Source: an uncultured Pseudomonadota bacterium (GTDB lineage Bacteria > Myxococcota_A > UBA796 > SXON01). From it: a stretch of 64,000 nt of DNA. The position numbers and the translations under genes were made by a program. The notes beneath the pieces are model-generated. The model made no database searches. It was not told where the DNA came from and worked only from the letters and a program-made list of their open reading frames with translations. The stretch covers positions 100,925 to 164,924 of the forward strand of contig CAIMSU010000117.1 of the NCBI GenBank assembly GCA_903844155.1, in the 5' to 3' direction. Position 1 is the first letter of the stretch. The number at the start of each line of letters is the position of its first letter. Positions 17,098 through 24,983 of the stretch are shown here, one piece after another.

Positions 17098-17898
17098 ATG
17101 CTCCTCCTCCTCCTTGCCGGCTGCGGCGGCGACCTCTCCAGCTACATCCCGACCGTCACCTTCTCCCGGTTTGACGTTCAGGCGATCGATTTTGAGCACA
17201 TCGACACGGACTTCGTGTTCTCCGTGAACAACCCGAACCCGATCTCCGCGCCCCTCGACCGCTTCCAGTACGACCTCACGTTGATGGACGTGCCGATCCT
17301 CACCGGAGACGACCCGAACGGCCTCACGCTCGTCGCGGACGGTTCCAGCGACATCGCGCTGCCGGTCTCGCTCAACTTCGCGGACGTCTACACGGCGATC
17401 ACCGCCGCGACCGGCCAGGACAACGTGAACTTCGGTCTCGCCGGCGACTTTGGCTTTGACACGGACATCGGCCCGATCGACATCACGTACGATCAGGCTG
17501 GCGACTTCCCGGCGCCCCGAGCTCCGAAGTTCACGCTCGGCAAGCTCAAGGTCACGACCGTCGGCACGGACAGCGTCGGTTTTGGCCTGGACGTGGACGT
17601 GAGCAACGACCTCGGCTCCGCGATGCCGTTCTCCAACATGGCCCTGAAGATCAACTTCGCCGGCGTGCAGGTCGGCGACGGCACCATCGCGGACGTCGGG
17701 ACGGTCGACGGCGCGACGACGCAGACGCTGAACCTCCCGTTCTCCGTGAACTATGCGGAGGCCGTGGACGCGCTGACGGCCCTCTCCACCGGCCAGAAGC
17801 TCTCGGTCACGATGGCGGCAGACGTCACCGTCGGCACGCCGTTCGGTGACCTCCCGCTTCATGTGGATCAAACGGGCAAGATCACGGTCACCCAGTAG
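17098..17898 (+). CDS. LEA14/WHy-type lipoprotein
   Basis: 266 residues. A very short signal (MLLLLLAGC) gives a lipoprotein with Cys9. Two LEA type-2 (WHy) domains follow. The first contains the family's NPNP turn ('FSVNNPNPISAPLDRFQYDL') and the second a matching 'VDVSNDLGSAMPFSNMALKINFAGVQV'. WHy domains are beta-sandwiches found in desiccation and stress proteins and in many bacterial lipoproteins; the client or ligand is unknown. Monocistronic by context: a 38-bp gap after the MopE-repeat gene, its own -10-like hexamer, and a 57-bp gap after. Confidence 0.85.
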   Translation: MLLLLLAGCGGDLSSYIPTVTFSRFDVQAIDFEHIDTDFVFSVNNPNPISAPLDRFQYDLTLMDVPILTGDDPNGLTLVADGSSDIALPVSLNFADVYTAITAATGQDNVNFGLAGDFGFDTDIGPIDITYDQAGDFPAPRAPKFTLGKLKVTTVGTDSVGFGLDVDVSNDLGSAMPFSNMALKINFAGVQVGDGTIADVGTVDGATTQTLNLPFSVNYAEAVDALTALSTGQKLSVTMAADVTVGTPFGDLPLHVDQTGKITVTQ

Positions 17899-17927
17899 GC
17901 AGGCGCGGGGCGACGTGACGGTTGTGG

Positions 17928-17933
17928 TACGAT
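17928..17933 (+). promoter_or_regulatory. -10-like TGTGGTACGAT before 17956 gene
   Basis: Extended -10-like TGTGG-TACGAT. The expected transcript start near 17940 leaves a short leader of about 16 bases containing GAGG before ATG 17956, so unlike its neighbours this gene would have a leader with a weak Shine-Dalgarno. Confidence 0.4.
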
Positions 17934-17955
17934 TCACCAACGCGAGGCTACCGAG

Positions 17956-18360
17956 ATGAACGGATCGTCCACCGCCGAAGCATCCGCCACCCAGGAACCC
18001 GGCACCGAGCACGCGGCGCTCTCCTCCCGGGAGCTGATCCGCATGCTGCGCGTTCCCCGGTTCGGTGGCGAGGGGCTACCGGAGAGCGGGCTCTGGCACG
18101 CGTGGGTAGAGTTGCAGCGACGCGGCGAGCCCGACTCGGGCCCGGCTTTCGTCAGCGGGCTCCGGCACCTGCATCGGCAGCGCTCGTTCGCGCACTCGGA
18201 GATCGCCGCGGTGGACCCGTTTCCGAACGAGCACCGGCTGGCGGCGGACCCGTACGTCGGCGAGCTGTGGAAGTCCTACAAGCGGTGCCTGTGCACCAAC
18301 CGCAACGGCCCGGCCGGGCAGTTGCTGCGGGAACTGGAGAAGCACGTCACGGCAGGCTAA
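17956..18360 (+). CDS. Hypothetical protein, 134 aa
   Basis: Not recognised. A small, soluble, probably helical protein with no signal peptide. The first 25 residues are low complexity (Ser/Ala/Glu/Thr). The core has 'SSRELIRMLRVPRFGGEGLPESGLW', 'AFVSGLRHLHRQRSFAHSEI' and 'ELWKSYKRCLCTNRNGPAGQLLRELEK', with a CxC pair near the end. It has its own promoter-like element and ends 10 bp before the PlsC gene, with which it may be co-transcribed. Confidence 0.6.
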   Translation: MNGSSTAEASATQEPGTEHAALSSRELIRMLRVPRFGGEGLPESGLWHAWVELQRRGEPDSGPAFVSGLRHLHRQRSFAHSEIAAVDPFPNEHRLAADPYVGELWKSYKRCLCTNRNGPAGQLLRELEKHVTAG

Positions 18361-18370
18361 TACCCTTCAC

Positions 18371-19144
18371 GTGAAGCGCGCCTTCGGAACCGCCTACGCA
18401 ATTTGCGGCATGATGGTCGTGCTCGTGTTCGCGGCCACGTCGAGCATCCCCATCTGGCCCTTCGCGGTGCTGCCGCGTGGCAAACGCGAGCGCTACACCA
18501 TCCACGGCGCCCGCTACTTCGCCTGGGGCTGCCTGCGGCCTGTGTTGTGGGTGCGCGACGAGGTGATCGGCCGCGAGAATCTGCCGCCTGAAGGTGGCTA
18601 TCTCGTCGTCTCCAACCACCGGAGCTGGTTGGACGTGGCGCTGCTCATCCTGCACACAAAAAGCCAGGGCGTGTCGAAGCGCGAGGTGGCGTACATCCCG
18701 TTTTTCGGGCTGAACGGCTGGTTGTCCGGGGCGATCTTCTTCAACCGGCGCGACAAGGAGGGGCGGGCGCGCGTGATCGCGGACACGATCGCCTTGCTCG
18801 GCGGGGGCGGAAACGTTCACGTCTTCCCCGAGGGCACGCGCACGCGGGACGGGAGGCTGTCCGAAAAGGTGCATCTGCGGCTGATTCAACTCGTGGCCGA
18901 GGCAGGGCACGCGGTGGTGCCGACGTGCACCTGGGGGACCGAGGGCGGGATGCCGGCGGCCGCGATGTACGCACTGCCGCTCCAGCGGATGGGACTCGAG
19001 ATCGGGAGGCCGATGCGGAAGGGGGCGACAGAGTCCTCGCAGGAATTCGCGGAGCGCGTCTGGGCTGAGGTCCGACGGCTCGCGGGGCTACACGGTGCGG
19101 ACCAGCCGTTCCCGCCTTCCGCAGGTCTGGGCGTTGACCGCTGA
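18371..19144 (+). CDS. plsC: 1-acyl-sn-glycerol-3-phosphate acyltransferase family (PlsC)
   Basis: 257 residues from GTG 18371. Lysophosphatidic acid acyltransferase family: transfers an acyl chain to the sn-2 position of a glycerophospholipid precursor at the inner membrane. Hydrophobic N-terminus (ICGMMVVLVFAATSSIPIWPF). The catalytic HX4D motif is NHRSWLD (H83, D88), and the substrate-binding motif FPEGTR is at 152-157, after 'YIPFFGLNGWLSGAIFFNRRD', the usual second block. Length is typical. A TAATAC element lies 7 bases before the start, so it may be transcribed separately from the preceding gene. Alternative substrates such as ornithine lipids cannot be excluded. Confidence 0.88.
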   Translation: MKRAFGTAYAICGMMVVLVFAATSSIPIWPFAVLPRGKRERYTIHGARYFAWGCLRPVLWVRDEVIGRENLPPEGGYLVVSNHRSWLDVALLILHTKSQGVSKREVAYIPFFGLNGWLSGAIFFNRRDKEGRARVIADTIALLGGGGNVHVFPEGTRTRDGRLSEKVHLRLIQLVAEAGHAVVPTCTWGTEGGMPAAAMYALPLQRMGLEIGRPMRKGATESSQEFAERVWAEVRRLAGLHGADQPFPPSAGLGVDR

Positions 19145-19156
19145 GCACAATCGGGG

Positions 19157-19162
19157 CACACT
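19157..19162 (+). promoter_or_regulatory. Weak -10-like CACACT, 6 nt before ATG
   Basis: CACACT, then ctacgc, then ATG 19169. A poor match to TATAAT, listed because the 6-base geometry equals that of the stronger examples. Confidence 0.3.
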
Positions 19163-19168
19163 CTACGC

Positions 19169-19543
19169 ATGTCCCCACTCGCCCGCATCTCCCTGCTCGC
19201 CCGCCTCGGACCCATCGCGATGGCCGTCCTGACCCTCACCGGTTGCCCCTGCAACATCAAGGACAACGACGGCGACGGCATCGACGCCTGCCAGGACTGC
19301 GACGACAACGACCCCAGCCTTGGCCTGCCGTTCACCGTCTACGCCGACGGCGACGGCGATGGCTACGGGTCTGCGGAGGGCAAGCAGACGTGTGTGGCGA
19401 TCGACGGCTGGGTCGACAACAACACGGATTGCGACGATCGCGTGGCCGGGTTCAACCCCGACGCCGTCGAGATCTGCAACAACTTCGACGACAACTGCGA
19501 TGGCCAGATCGACGAGGGCTGTGACACCGCGTCCGGGACCTGA
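19169..19543 (+). CDS. Small MopE-repeat lipoprotein
   Basis: 124 residues. Signal peptide with lipobox LTGC (Cys26), then a minimal acidic region: 'DNDGDGIDACQDCDDNDPS', 'YADGDGDGYGSAEGKQTCV' and 'DCDDRVAGFNPDAVEICNNF' plus 'DDNCDGQIDEGCD'. That is one complete MopE-type unit with a truncated one before it. It looks like a single-repeat relative of the giant protein at 12596. It ends inside the first codons of the LuxC-like reductase gene (23-bp overlap), so the two are likely co-transcribed. Confidence 0.8.
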   Translation: MSPLARISLLARLGPIAMAVLTLTGCPCNIKDNDGDGIDACQDCDDNDPSLGLPFTVYADGDGDGYGSAEGKQTCVAIDGWVDNNTDCDDRVAGFNPDAVEICNNFDDNCDGQIDEGCDTASGT

Positions 19544-20555
19544 CCGCGCGCTCCTCGAACGGCTGGCGGCGCTTGACCCGACGACCTGGGGGCTGACGCT
19601 CTCGGCGCCGATGCTGCGGGAGACCTGGCGGACGGCGCTGGGCGGGTTCAGGGTGGGACCCCGCTTTGATCTATCTGGACGAACCGTGCTTCTCGTCGGG
19701 TCGGCAAACGTCTACACCGCGCTGTTGCCGTGGATGGTGCTGCTGACAGAGGCGGGGGCGACGGTGCGCGTAAAGCCGGCGAGGGGGCAGGAAGCGGCGG
19801 TGCGGGCGATGGCGGCCGCGACCGATCCGACGGGTTCGCGGCTGACGATCCGTGCGTGGAAGGGGGGCGAGGACGAGGATGCCGAGGGGGCAGCCTTCGA
19901 AGGAGTTGACGCTGTCATCGCGTTCGGCGGCGCTGAGGCGCTATCCGCGCTGCAGGCCCGGGCGGGCGACGGGGTTTTGTTCTTCGGCTTCGGGCCGCGT
20001 TTTGGCGTCAGCGTCGTCCGGGACGTCCTCCGGTCCGAGGGCACGGTGGACAACCTCGTCCGCGACGCGATGCTCTACGACGGGCGCGGGTGCATGTCAC
20101 CAGCGGCCGTCTTCACCGCGAGTCCGCCGGGGGCGACGGTGGATGTCCTGGCTGCCACCATCGCGGAGACCCCGTGGTTGACGGCGCCCTACGCGCATTC
20201 CCCCGTCGAGGCAGCCGAGACCCGCGCCCGCATGCTGCTCGCGCGCGCGCTCGGGGGCGAGGCGCGCGCGGTCTCGACGACCTACGGGCTCGTCGGCACC
20301 GTGCTCTACCTCCCCTCGGGCTTCGACCCGGTCGCCCTCCCGCGCGTCCTCGTCGTGCATCCGATGTCGGAGATCGCAGCCGTCAAGCCGTGGTTTGCCC
20401 TCCTCGGCACGGTCGCTGGTGACGAGCGCGGCGACCTCCCCGCGCTTCGCCGATGCGCCGTCGGCGAGATGCAGGCTCCCGTCCATGACGGCTCGCACGA
20501 GGGCATCGGCGTCATCGGGCAGATCGCCCGACTCCGACGCCGGCCCGATCAGTAG
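19521..20555 (+). CDS. LuxC-like acyl-CoA/acyl-protein reductase
   Basis: 344 residues from GTG 19521, which has GAGG just upstream and overlaps the previous gene by 23 bp. It resembles the LuxC family of NADPH-dependent fatty-acyl reductases: an aldehyde-dehydrogenase-like fold with a glycine-rich segment ('GRTVLLVGSANVYTALLPWM', 'VDAVIAFGGAEALSAL') and the catalytic cysteine in 'YDGRGCMSPAAVF' (Cys191). LuxC proteins are about 450-480 residues, so this is short; the N-terminal part seems reduced. There is no LuxE or LuxD nearby, so it is not a bioluminescence locus. Aldehyde or alcohol formation from an acyl thioester is the likely reaction. It overlaps the convergent outer-membrane gene by 7 bp. 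Confidence 0.75.
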   Translation: MTPRPGPDRALLERLAALDPTTWGLTLSAPMLRETWRTALGGFRVGPRFDLSGRTVLLVGSANVYTALLPWMVLLTEAGATVRVKPARGQEAAVRAMAAATDPTGSRLTIRAWKGGEDEDAEGAAFEGVDAVIAFGGAEALSALQARAGDGVLFFGFGPRFGVSVVRDVLRSEGTVDNLVRDAMLYDGRGCMSPAAVFTASPPGATVDVLAATIAETPWLTAPYAHSPVEAAETRARMLLARALGGEARAVSTTYGLVGTVLYLPSGFDPVALPRVLVVHPMSEIAAVKPWFALLGTVAGDERGDLPALRRCAVGEMQAPVHDGSHEGIGVIGQIARLRRRPDQ

Positions 20556-21499
20556 GTGAAGCCCATCCCGACCGACACCGTCGGCACGACCTTGGGCGTG
20601 TAGGTGCCGGCTACGGTGAACGTGAATTCACCGCTCAAAAGCCGGAAGCCGCCGCCAACGACCAGCGGCGCGAAAGACTTGTCGTACACCGTCGCGACCT
20701 CGCCGGGCGCGCAGCTCGTGGAACAGTCGTTCGCACCGGTCTTGAAGCCGGTCACGCCGGTGATCCGACCGTCGAGCCCGCTGTGGGTCAGGTCCACCCG
20801 CGGTGCGCCGTGGATGTGCTCCTGGCCGATGGAGAAGTACGGCGCAAAGCTCGCTTGATGGATGCCCTTGATCGACCCGAAGGGCATCGTGTACCCAAGC
20901 GTCATGCTCTCGTCCATGACGCCGACCTCCAGCTCGTCGTTGCCGACGTACCCGGCGTACCCGATCTGGATCGAGAGGTCCGGCAACTGCCGGTAGCCCT
21001 CGATGATGCCCCACCGGCCCCAACCACCGAAAACGCCCGTCTCGCTCGTCGCAATCCATCCGGCGTTCGCGCCAAGCTCGATCGAGAGCGGCAGGCCCTT
21101 TCGCACCATCACCGACGGGATGACGAGCGCGACCGGACCAGCGCTCTCGTCTGGCGACGACAACTCCCAGCCGCTCGGGTTCGTGCCGTCCAGCGACCCG
21201 GTCTGGATGAAGGAGAACGTGGTCGTCGCGCTGACGTTGAAGCCGGAGATCCCGAGCGTCTCGCCCGGCGCCATCGGCTTGTTGGCGATCGTGGCGCCAA
21301 GCTCCTTCACGAGCTCCTGGTAGTCCGCGACGACGTAGTCGTTCGAGCCGAACGTCGCGGTCGAAGCGCCGCCGTAGTCGTCCATCGCGAGGAGCGAGAT
21401 GTCGCGGGCGTTGGCGAAGCCGGACGTGGCGAGCAGCGAGAGGACGGCAAGCATCGCGAGAAACGTAGCACGCGGCGGGACGGTTAGCTGCGAGTCCAT
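20549..21499 (-). CDS. Predicted outer-membrane beta-barrel protein
   Basis: 316 residues from ATG 21499, chosen because a standard signal peptide follows ('FLAMLAVLSLLATSGFANA') and a GAGGAGGAG run lies just upstream. The mature protein shows amphipathic strands separated by short turns: 'LPLSIELGANAGWIAT', 'DLSIQIGYAGYVG', 'SFAPYFSIGQEHI', 'FTFTVAGTYTPKV'. It ends in VSVGMGFTY, with the terminal aromatic residue recognised by the BAM machinery. Two cysteines ('NDCSTSCAPGE') may form a loop disulfide. Family and ligand not recognised. Its start codon overlaps that of the divergent gene at 21498. Confidence 0.75.
   Translation of the reverse strand: MDSQLTVPPRATFLAMLAVLSLLATSGFANARDISLLAMDDYGGASTATFGSNDYVVADYQELVKELGATIANKPMAPGETLGISGFNVSATTTFSFIQTGSLDGTNPSGWELSSPDESAGPVALVIPSVMVRKGLPLSIELGANAGWIATSETGVFGGWGRWGIIEGYRQLPDLSIQIGYAGYVGNDELEVGVMDESMTLGYTMPFGSIKGIHQASFAPYFSIGQEHIHGAPRVDLTHSGLDGRITGVTGFKTGANDCSTSCAPGEVATVYDKSFAPLVVGGGFRLLSGEFTFTVAGTYTPKVVPTVSVGMGFTY
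21485..21490 (+). promoter_or_regulatory. -10-like TAGCTG, 7 nt before ATG 21498
   Basis: TAGCTG then 7 bases to ATG 21498. It lies inside the first codons of the divergent gene, so if real the two transcripts would overlap at their 5' ends. Confidence 0.35.
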
Positions 21500-23918
21500 G
21501 CTCCTCCTCGCGCTGCTCGTGGTTGACGCCCGGGCGGGGGAGCCCGGCGACGGGGTACGGCTGGTGGTCTCGATCCGGGCGTACGGGGAAGGAGCCGAGG
21601 TGACCGGCGATTTGATGTTCAACTGCTTCTCGGCGTCCCGTGAAAACATCCCCTGCCCCGCCAGTTTTCACCTCGTCGACCCGCTCGCCATGGTCCCGGA
21701 CCCGACCGACGACCGGACGACCGTGCGGACGTGGCCCGGGCGCCCCGAGAAAGGACGGTTCTACCTACACACTGAGGAGTTCGCCGACGATTTCGCCTCT
21801 ACACCGCGGCCCGTGCCGGAGTTCTGGGTTGGCGGCCACCTTTTCTTCACCGCCCACCTCCCCCACCGCTATGGCGACGTCGGCTGGACTGGACACGGCG
21901 TTCATCGCACACTTTACGCGAACGCCGGATGGTATCCGCAAGTCGTCGACGATGCCTCCGGCGTGGACCGGCCCGTGGTCGCGACGTGGGACGTCACCGT
22001 CAGCGGCCCCGGCGTCGTCGTGCTCAACGGCGCGGTCGGCACCGGAGAGAGCCACTGGACGGGCATCTCCGACCGCGTCGCCCTCGCCATCCTGCCCGAT
22101 GGGCGCGTCGATCACGTCGGCGGCCTCACGATCGTCGACACCCCCGGCCCCACGCCCGCCTCGCACCCCCTCGGCCACCGCCTCCTCGCCGCCGTCGCCC
22201 CCGCCACCCTCCCTGCCGCCGACCCCGGCCCACTCGCCGCCGCCATCGGCGCGCAGCCCGTCACCGTCGTCGTCGACACCGACCTCCGGCACCTCGCCCG
22301 CCCCGCACCCGGCATGGTCTACCTGTCCGACCGCGCCTTCCGGTTGTTGGGGATCTTCCGGCCCTATCACGCCCGCGCCGTCCGCCAGGCGATGCTCAGC
22401 GCCGCCACCCCGCTCCCGAGCGGCTGGGACCGCGATTTTGTCGCCGACGCGCTCACCCGCACGCTGCCCGCCCCCGACCTGCGCCGCGATTTTGCCTTCC
22501 TCGCCTGGAACCCCGTCGTCGATGCCCTGCTCAACGACGGAACCCTCCCGTACTACGACGACTTTTTCGACGAGGCCTTCGACGACGACCCCGAGCTGCT
22601 GGACGTCATCGAGGCCCGGACACCCGCCCGCACAGCGTCCCGCCAGCTCGACGCACTGCTCGGACCCGGCGCCGCCCTCGGTGAGGCCAGCCGCCTGCTC
22701 GGCGACCAGGCCGCGGACCCCACCGCGCCCGACCCCGTCCCCGCCGCCCTCCGCGCCGGCTGGCTGACCCGCTACGATCGGCAGCAGGACTATGAAATCG
22801 TCCGATCCCGCGAGCACGGCGTGGAGCGCGCCACCGCCATCCGTCGCGACGCCGTCCCAACCGCGCCACCCGAGGTCGTGACCGTGGACGTCGACGGGAA
22901 ACCCGCCCCCTGGCTGACGAAAGCAGGACCGGACGCCGAGAACATCGTATCGGAATCGTCGGTCCCCGTCACCCGCGTACGCGTCGACCCGAACAGCGAG
23001 GTCGCCGAGCGCACCCGGGCCAACGACCACTGGCCGCTGCGCTGGGACACGATCCTTTCGGGCGGGCTCTCCGGCTTTTCACCGACGCAATCCAACCTCG
23101 ACGCCTGGGGCGAGCTCGTCCTCCGACCCCAGGGCGACACCCGCAGCCTCGCCATCGCCGACCTCGAGCACGACACCGAGGATCTCCTCACCCTTGGCGG
23201 CGGCTACGTCTACGGCTTCGGCCCGCTCGTCGACCGGCTTTCTCGCACCGAGCACCTGTTCTTCTCGGTGAGCGGGAGCTGGCTCGACCCGGCGTTTCGT
23301 CCCACAACGAACGGGCAATATGCGGTCGGCGCTTATGCGAGTTGGTCGTGGGAAACACGCCAGGACCGGGCGCTCTCCGGCCACCGCTTGAGCGGCTCCG
23401 TCAGCGGCGGCTTCGTCCCAGGGAGCGCGGAGCGCTGGGCGGCTGCCGGCGTTGGAGCGACGCAATTGGTGCCAATCAGCCCGCGACAGGTGCTCGCCGT
23501 GCGCGTGAAGGCAGGCTGGGCGACGGGGGACGTCGCACACCGACTGCTCCCGCTCGGCGGCGGCGACAACCTGCGTGCGGTCCCCGAAGCGCTTTACGTC
23601 GCGAACGAGCGGCTGGTCACAAACCTGGAATATCGGCTTGCGCTGTTCCGAAACGCCGAAATCCCGCTGCCGCTGCTGTGGGCCTCGGAGCTGCAGGTCG
23701 CGCCGGGGCTGGAGGCCGGAAGCGCCTGGGCCGACGACGGCACCCGGCTCGCCGCGGTGGGCGGAACCCTGGGGATCCACGCGATCGCCGACGGTTTTGG
23801 GGCGCGGCCGACGCTCGCGGGTGTCACCGTCGCGATGCCGCTTTGGAGCACCTCGACGTGGGGGACGACGCCGTTGAGCCGCCTCCAGGTCTACGTCCAG
23901 TTTGACCAGGGGTTTTGA
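21498..23918 (+). CDS. Omp85-like C-terminal barrel with M1-like N-domain
   Basis: 806 residues from ATG 21498 with a short signal (MLLLALLVVDARAG). Residues up to about 200 look like the beta-rich N-domain of M1-type metallopeptidase relatives ('ANAGWYPQVVDD', 'VVATWDVTVSGPGVVVLNGAV'). The middle region is helical ('YLSDRAFRLLGIFRPYHARAVR') and acidic; no HExxH zinc motif is present. The last 280 residues or so resemble an Omp85/surface-antigen barrel: 'GGGDNLRAVPEALYVANERLVTNLEYR' corresponds to the G-x-LRG...NLEYR block, and the chain ends in QVYVQFDQGF with terminal Phe. An outer-membrane location is well supported; assembly, protease or transport function is not established. Confidence 0.75.
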   Translation: MLLLALLVVDARAGEPGDGVRLVVSIRAYGEGAEVTGDLMFNCFSASRENIPCPASFHLVDPLAMVPDPTDDRTTVRTWPGRPEKGRFYLHTEEFADDFASTPRPVPEFWVGGHLFFTAHLPHRYGDVGWTGHGVHRTLYANAGWYPQVVDDASGVDRPVVATWDVTVSGPGVVVLNGAVGTGESHWTGISDRVALAILPDGRVDHVGGLTIVDTPGPTPASHPLGHRLLAAVAPATLPAADPGPLAAAIGAQPVTVVVDTDLRHLARPAPGMVYLSDRAFRLLGIFRPYHARAVRQAMLSAATPLPSGWDRDFVADALTRTLPAPDLRRDFAFLAWNPVVDALLNDGTLPYYDDFFDEAFDDDPELLDVIEARTPARTASRQLDALLGPGAALGEASRLLGDQAADPTAPDPVPAALRAGWLTRYDRQQDYEIVRSREHGVERATAIRRDAVPTAPPEVVTVDVDGKPAPWLTKAGPDAENIVSESSVPVTRVRVDPNSEVAERTRANDHWPLRWDTILSGGLSGFSPTQSNLDAWGELVLRPQGDTRSLAIADLEHDTEDLLTLGGGYVYGFGPLVDRLSRTEHLFFSVSGSWLDPAFRPTTNGQYAVGAYASWSWETRQDRALSGHRLSGSVSGGFVPGSAERWAAAGVGATQLVPISPRQVLAVRVKAGWATGDVAHRLLPLGGGDNLRAVPEALYVANERLVTNLEYRLALFRNAEIPLPLLWASELQVAPGLEAGSAWADDGTRLAAVGGTLGIHAIADGFGARPTLAGVTVAMPLWSTSTWGTTPLSRLQVYVQFDQGF

Positions 23919-23934
23919 CCGCTGCACCCGGCCG

Positions 23935-24579
23935 TCAGGGCGAGGACGCGACCGACTCGGCCTTCGGCACGGGTGACGGCGGGACCTTCCAAAAGCTCCC
24001 AAAGCCCGCCCAAAGCTCAGCCGCGAACCGCTTGGTTCGCGCCGTGTCGCGCGACGTCGGGGCCCGCAGGTAGTCGTTGATGACCTTGCCGGAGGCGTCG
24101 ACCCGGGCGTCCGGATCGTGCAGGTTCATCGTGAGCGGCACGATGCCGGAGCCGCCGAGGTGGATCATGCCGATGGTGCCGTCCGGATCAACGCGAACGA
24201 CAAGGGCCACGTGGGTGAGCGGGTCGTTGAAGCGGTGATCGCCGTTCTTGTCCCAGGTGTCGTCGAAAAACGCCACGTCGCCGACGTCCGGGCGGTGGCG
24301 ACGGTGGAGGACGCCGAGCTGGCGGGCCGTCGCAAACAGGTCCTTCGTGCTCCCCGCGAACGTGAAGCCGGCCGATGCCAGCGAGGCTTCGACAAAGCCG
24401 CTGCAGTCAAACCGGTAGCGCGCGCCCGCGACCGTGATCGACTTTGATCCGACAAAACCGCAGGCTGCGCCCGCGACCTCCTCGCCCGGGGTGAGCGGCC
24501 GGGTCATCGGGGTCACGCGTTGGGCGGAACGACAGCCGACGACGAGCAGCAGGGCAAGAGCGGCGAAGGCAGGACGCAC
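23935..24579 (-). CDS. NlpC/P60-like lipoprotein
   Basis: 214 residues from GTG 24579, fixed by a near-consensus -10 (TATACT) six bases upstream. Lipobox LVVGC (Cys16). The cysteine-peptidase core is 'YRFDCSGFVEASLASAGF' (Cys59), followed by 'PDVGDVAFFDDT' and 'DPLTHVALVVRVDPDG' (His123), the NlpC/P60 order of Cys, GD-V/L-x-F and His. Such enzymes cut peptide bonds in cell-wall muropeptides, and this one would face the periplasm. The loop around 'KNGDHRFND' is longer than in most family members. Substrate specificity unknown; a non-wall CHAP-like role is possible. Confidence 0.82.
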   Translation of the reverse strand: MRPAFAALALLLVVGCRSAQRVTPMTRPLTPGEEVAGAACGFVGSKSITVAGARYRFDCSGFVEASLASAGFTFAGSTKDLFATARQLGVLHRRHRPDVGDVAFFDDTWDKNGDHRFNDPLTHVALVVRVDPDGTIGMIHLGGSGIVPLTMNLHDPDARVDASGKVINDYLRAPTSRDTARTKRFAAELWAGFGSFWKVPPSPVPKAESVASSP

Positions 24580-24585
24580 GAGGGA

Positions 24586-24591
24586 AGTATA
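24586..24591 (-). promoter_or_regulatory. -10 element TATACT, 6 nt before GTG
   Basis: On the minus strand TATACT, then tccctc, then GTG 24579. The closest match to a -10 consensus in the window with the leaderless spacing. Confidence 0.65.
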
Positions 24592-24638
24592 CCGTGGACG
24601 CGTCAAGACTGCCCGGTTTGGGGTTTGACCGGCGAGCG

Positions 24639-24983
24639 TCAATCCCCGTGGTCGCTGCGCCCCTTCTTGATCGTCGCGCGGATCGCCTTTCCCGCCATCC
24701 GGCGCTCCCGTGCACCCCGCGAAGGCTTCGTCGGCCGGCGCGCCTTCGGCGGAGGCGCGTAGAAGCGCACCAGCAACGCCCGGAGTCGCTCCAGCGCCAC
24801 GCCCATGTTCTGCCCCTGGCTGCGGCGCTCGCTGGCCTGCGCGCGCAGGCCGGTCGGACGATGCAGGAGTCGCACAGCCGTCTCCGTCTTGTTGCGGTGC
24901 TGACCACCCGGGCCGGAGCCTTTCACAGTTTCCACCTCGCACTCAGCGAGCAGGGCTTCGTCAGTCTCCGGGACGTTGGACAT
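24639..24983 (-). CDS. GGQ-domain peptidyl-tRNA hydrolase (ArfB/RF-like)
   Basis: 114 residues from ATG 24983, overlapping the end of the GTPase gene by 23 bp. It has the release-factor catalytic loop 'GSGPGGQHRNKTETAVRL' with Gly26-Gly27-Gln28, followed by 'TGLRAQASERRSQGQNMGVALERL' and a basic C-terminal tail ('KARRPTKPSRGARERR', 'IKKGR'). This is the stand-alone PF00472 architecture of ArfB/YaeJ, which frees stalled ribosomes by hydrolysing peptidyl-tRNA. It lacks the codon-recognition domains of RF1/RF2. It is shorter than E. coli ArfB (140), and the first residues before the GGQ loop are reduced. The identity as a rescue factor is strong by family but not proven. Confidence 0.85.
   Translation of the reverse strand: MSNVPETDEALLAECEVETVKGSGPGGQHRNKTETAVRLLHRPTGLRAQASERRSQGQNMGVALERLRALLVRFYAPPPKARRPTKPSRGARERRMAGKAIRATIKKGRSDHGD

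Noticed and set aside
19521..20555. A bioluminescence (lux) locus
   Set aside because: Only a LuxC-like reductase is present; no luciferase, LuxD or LuxE lies nearby.
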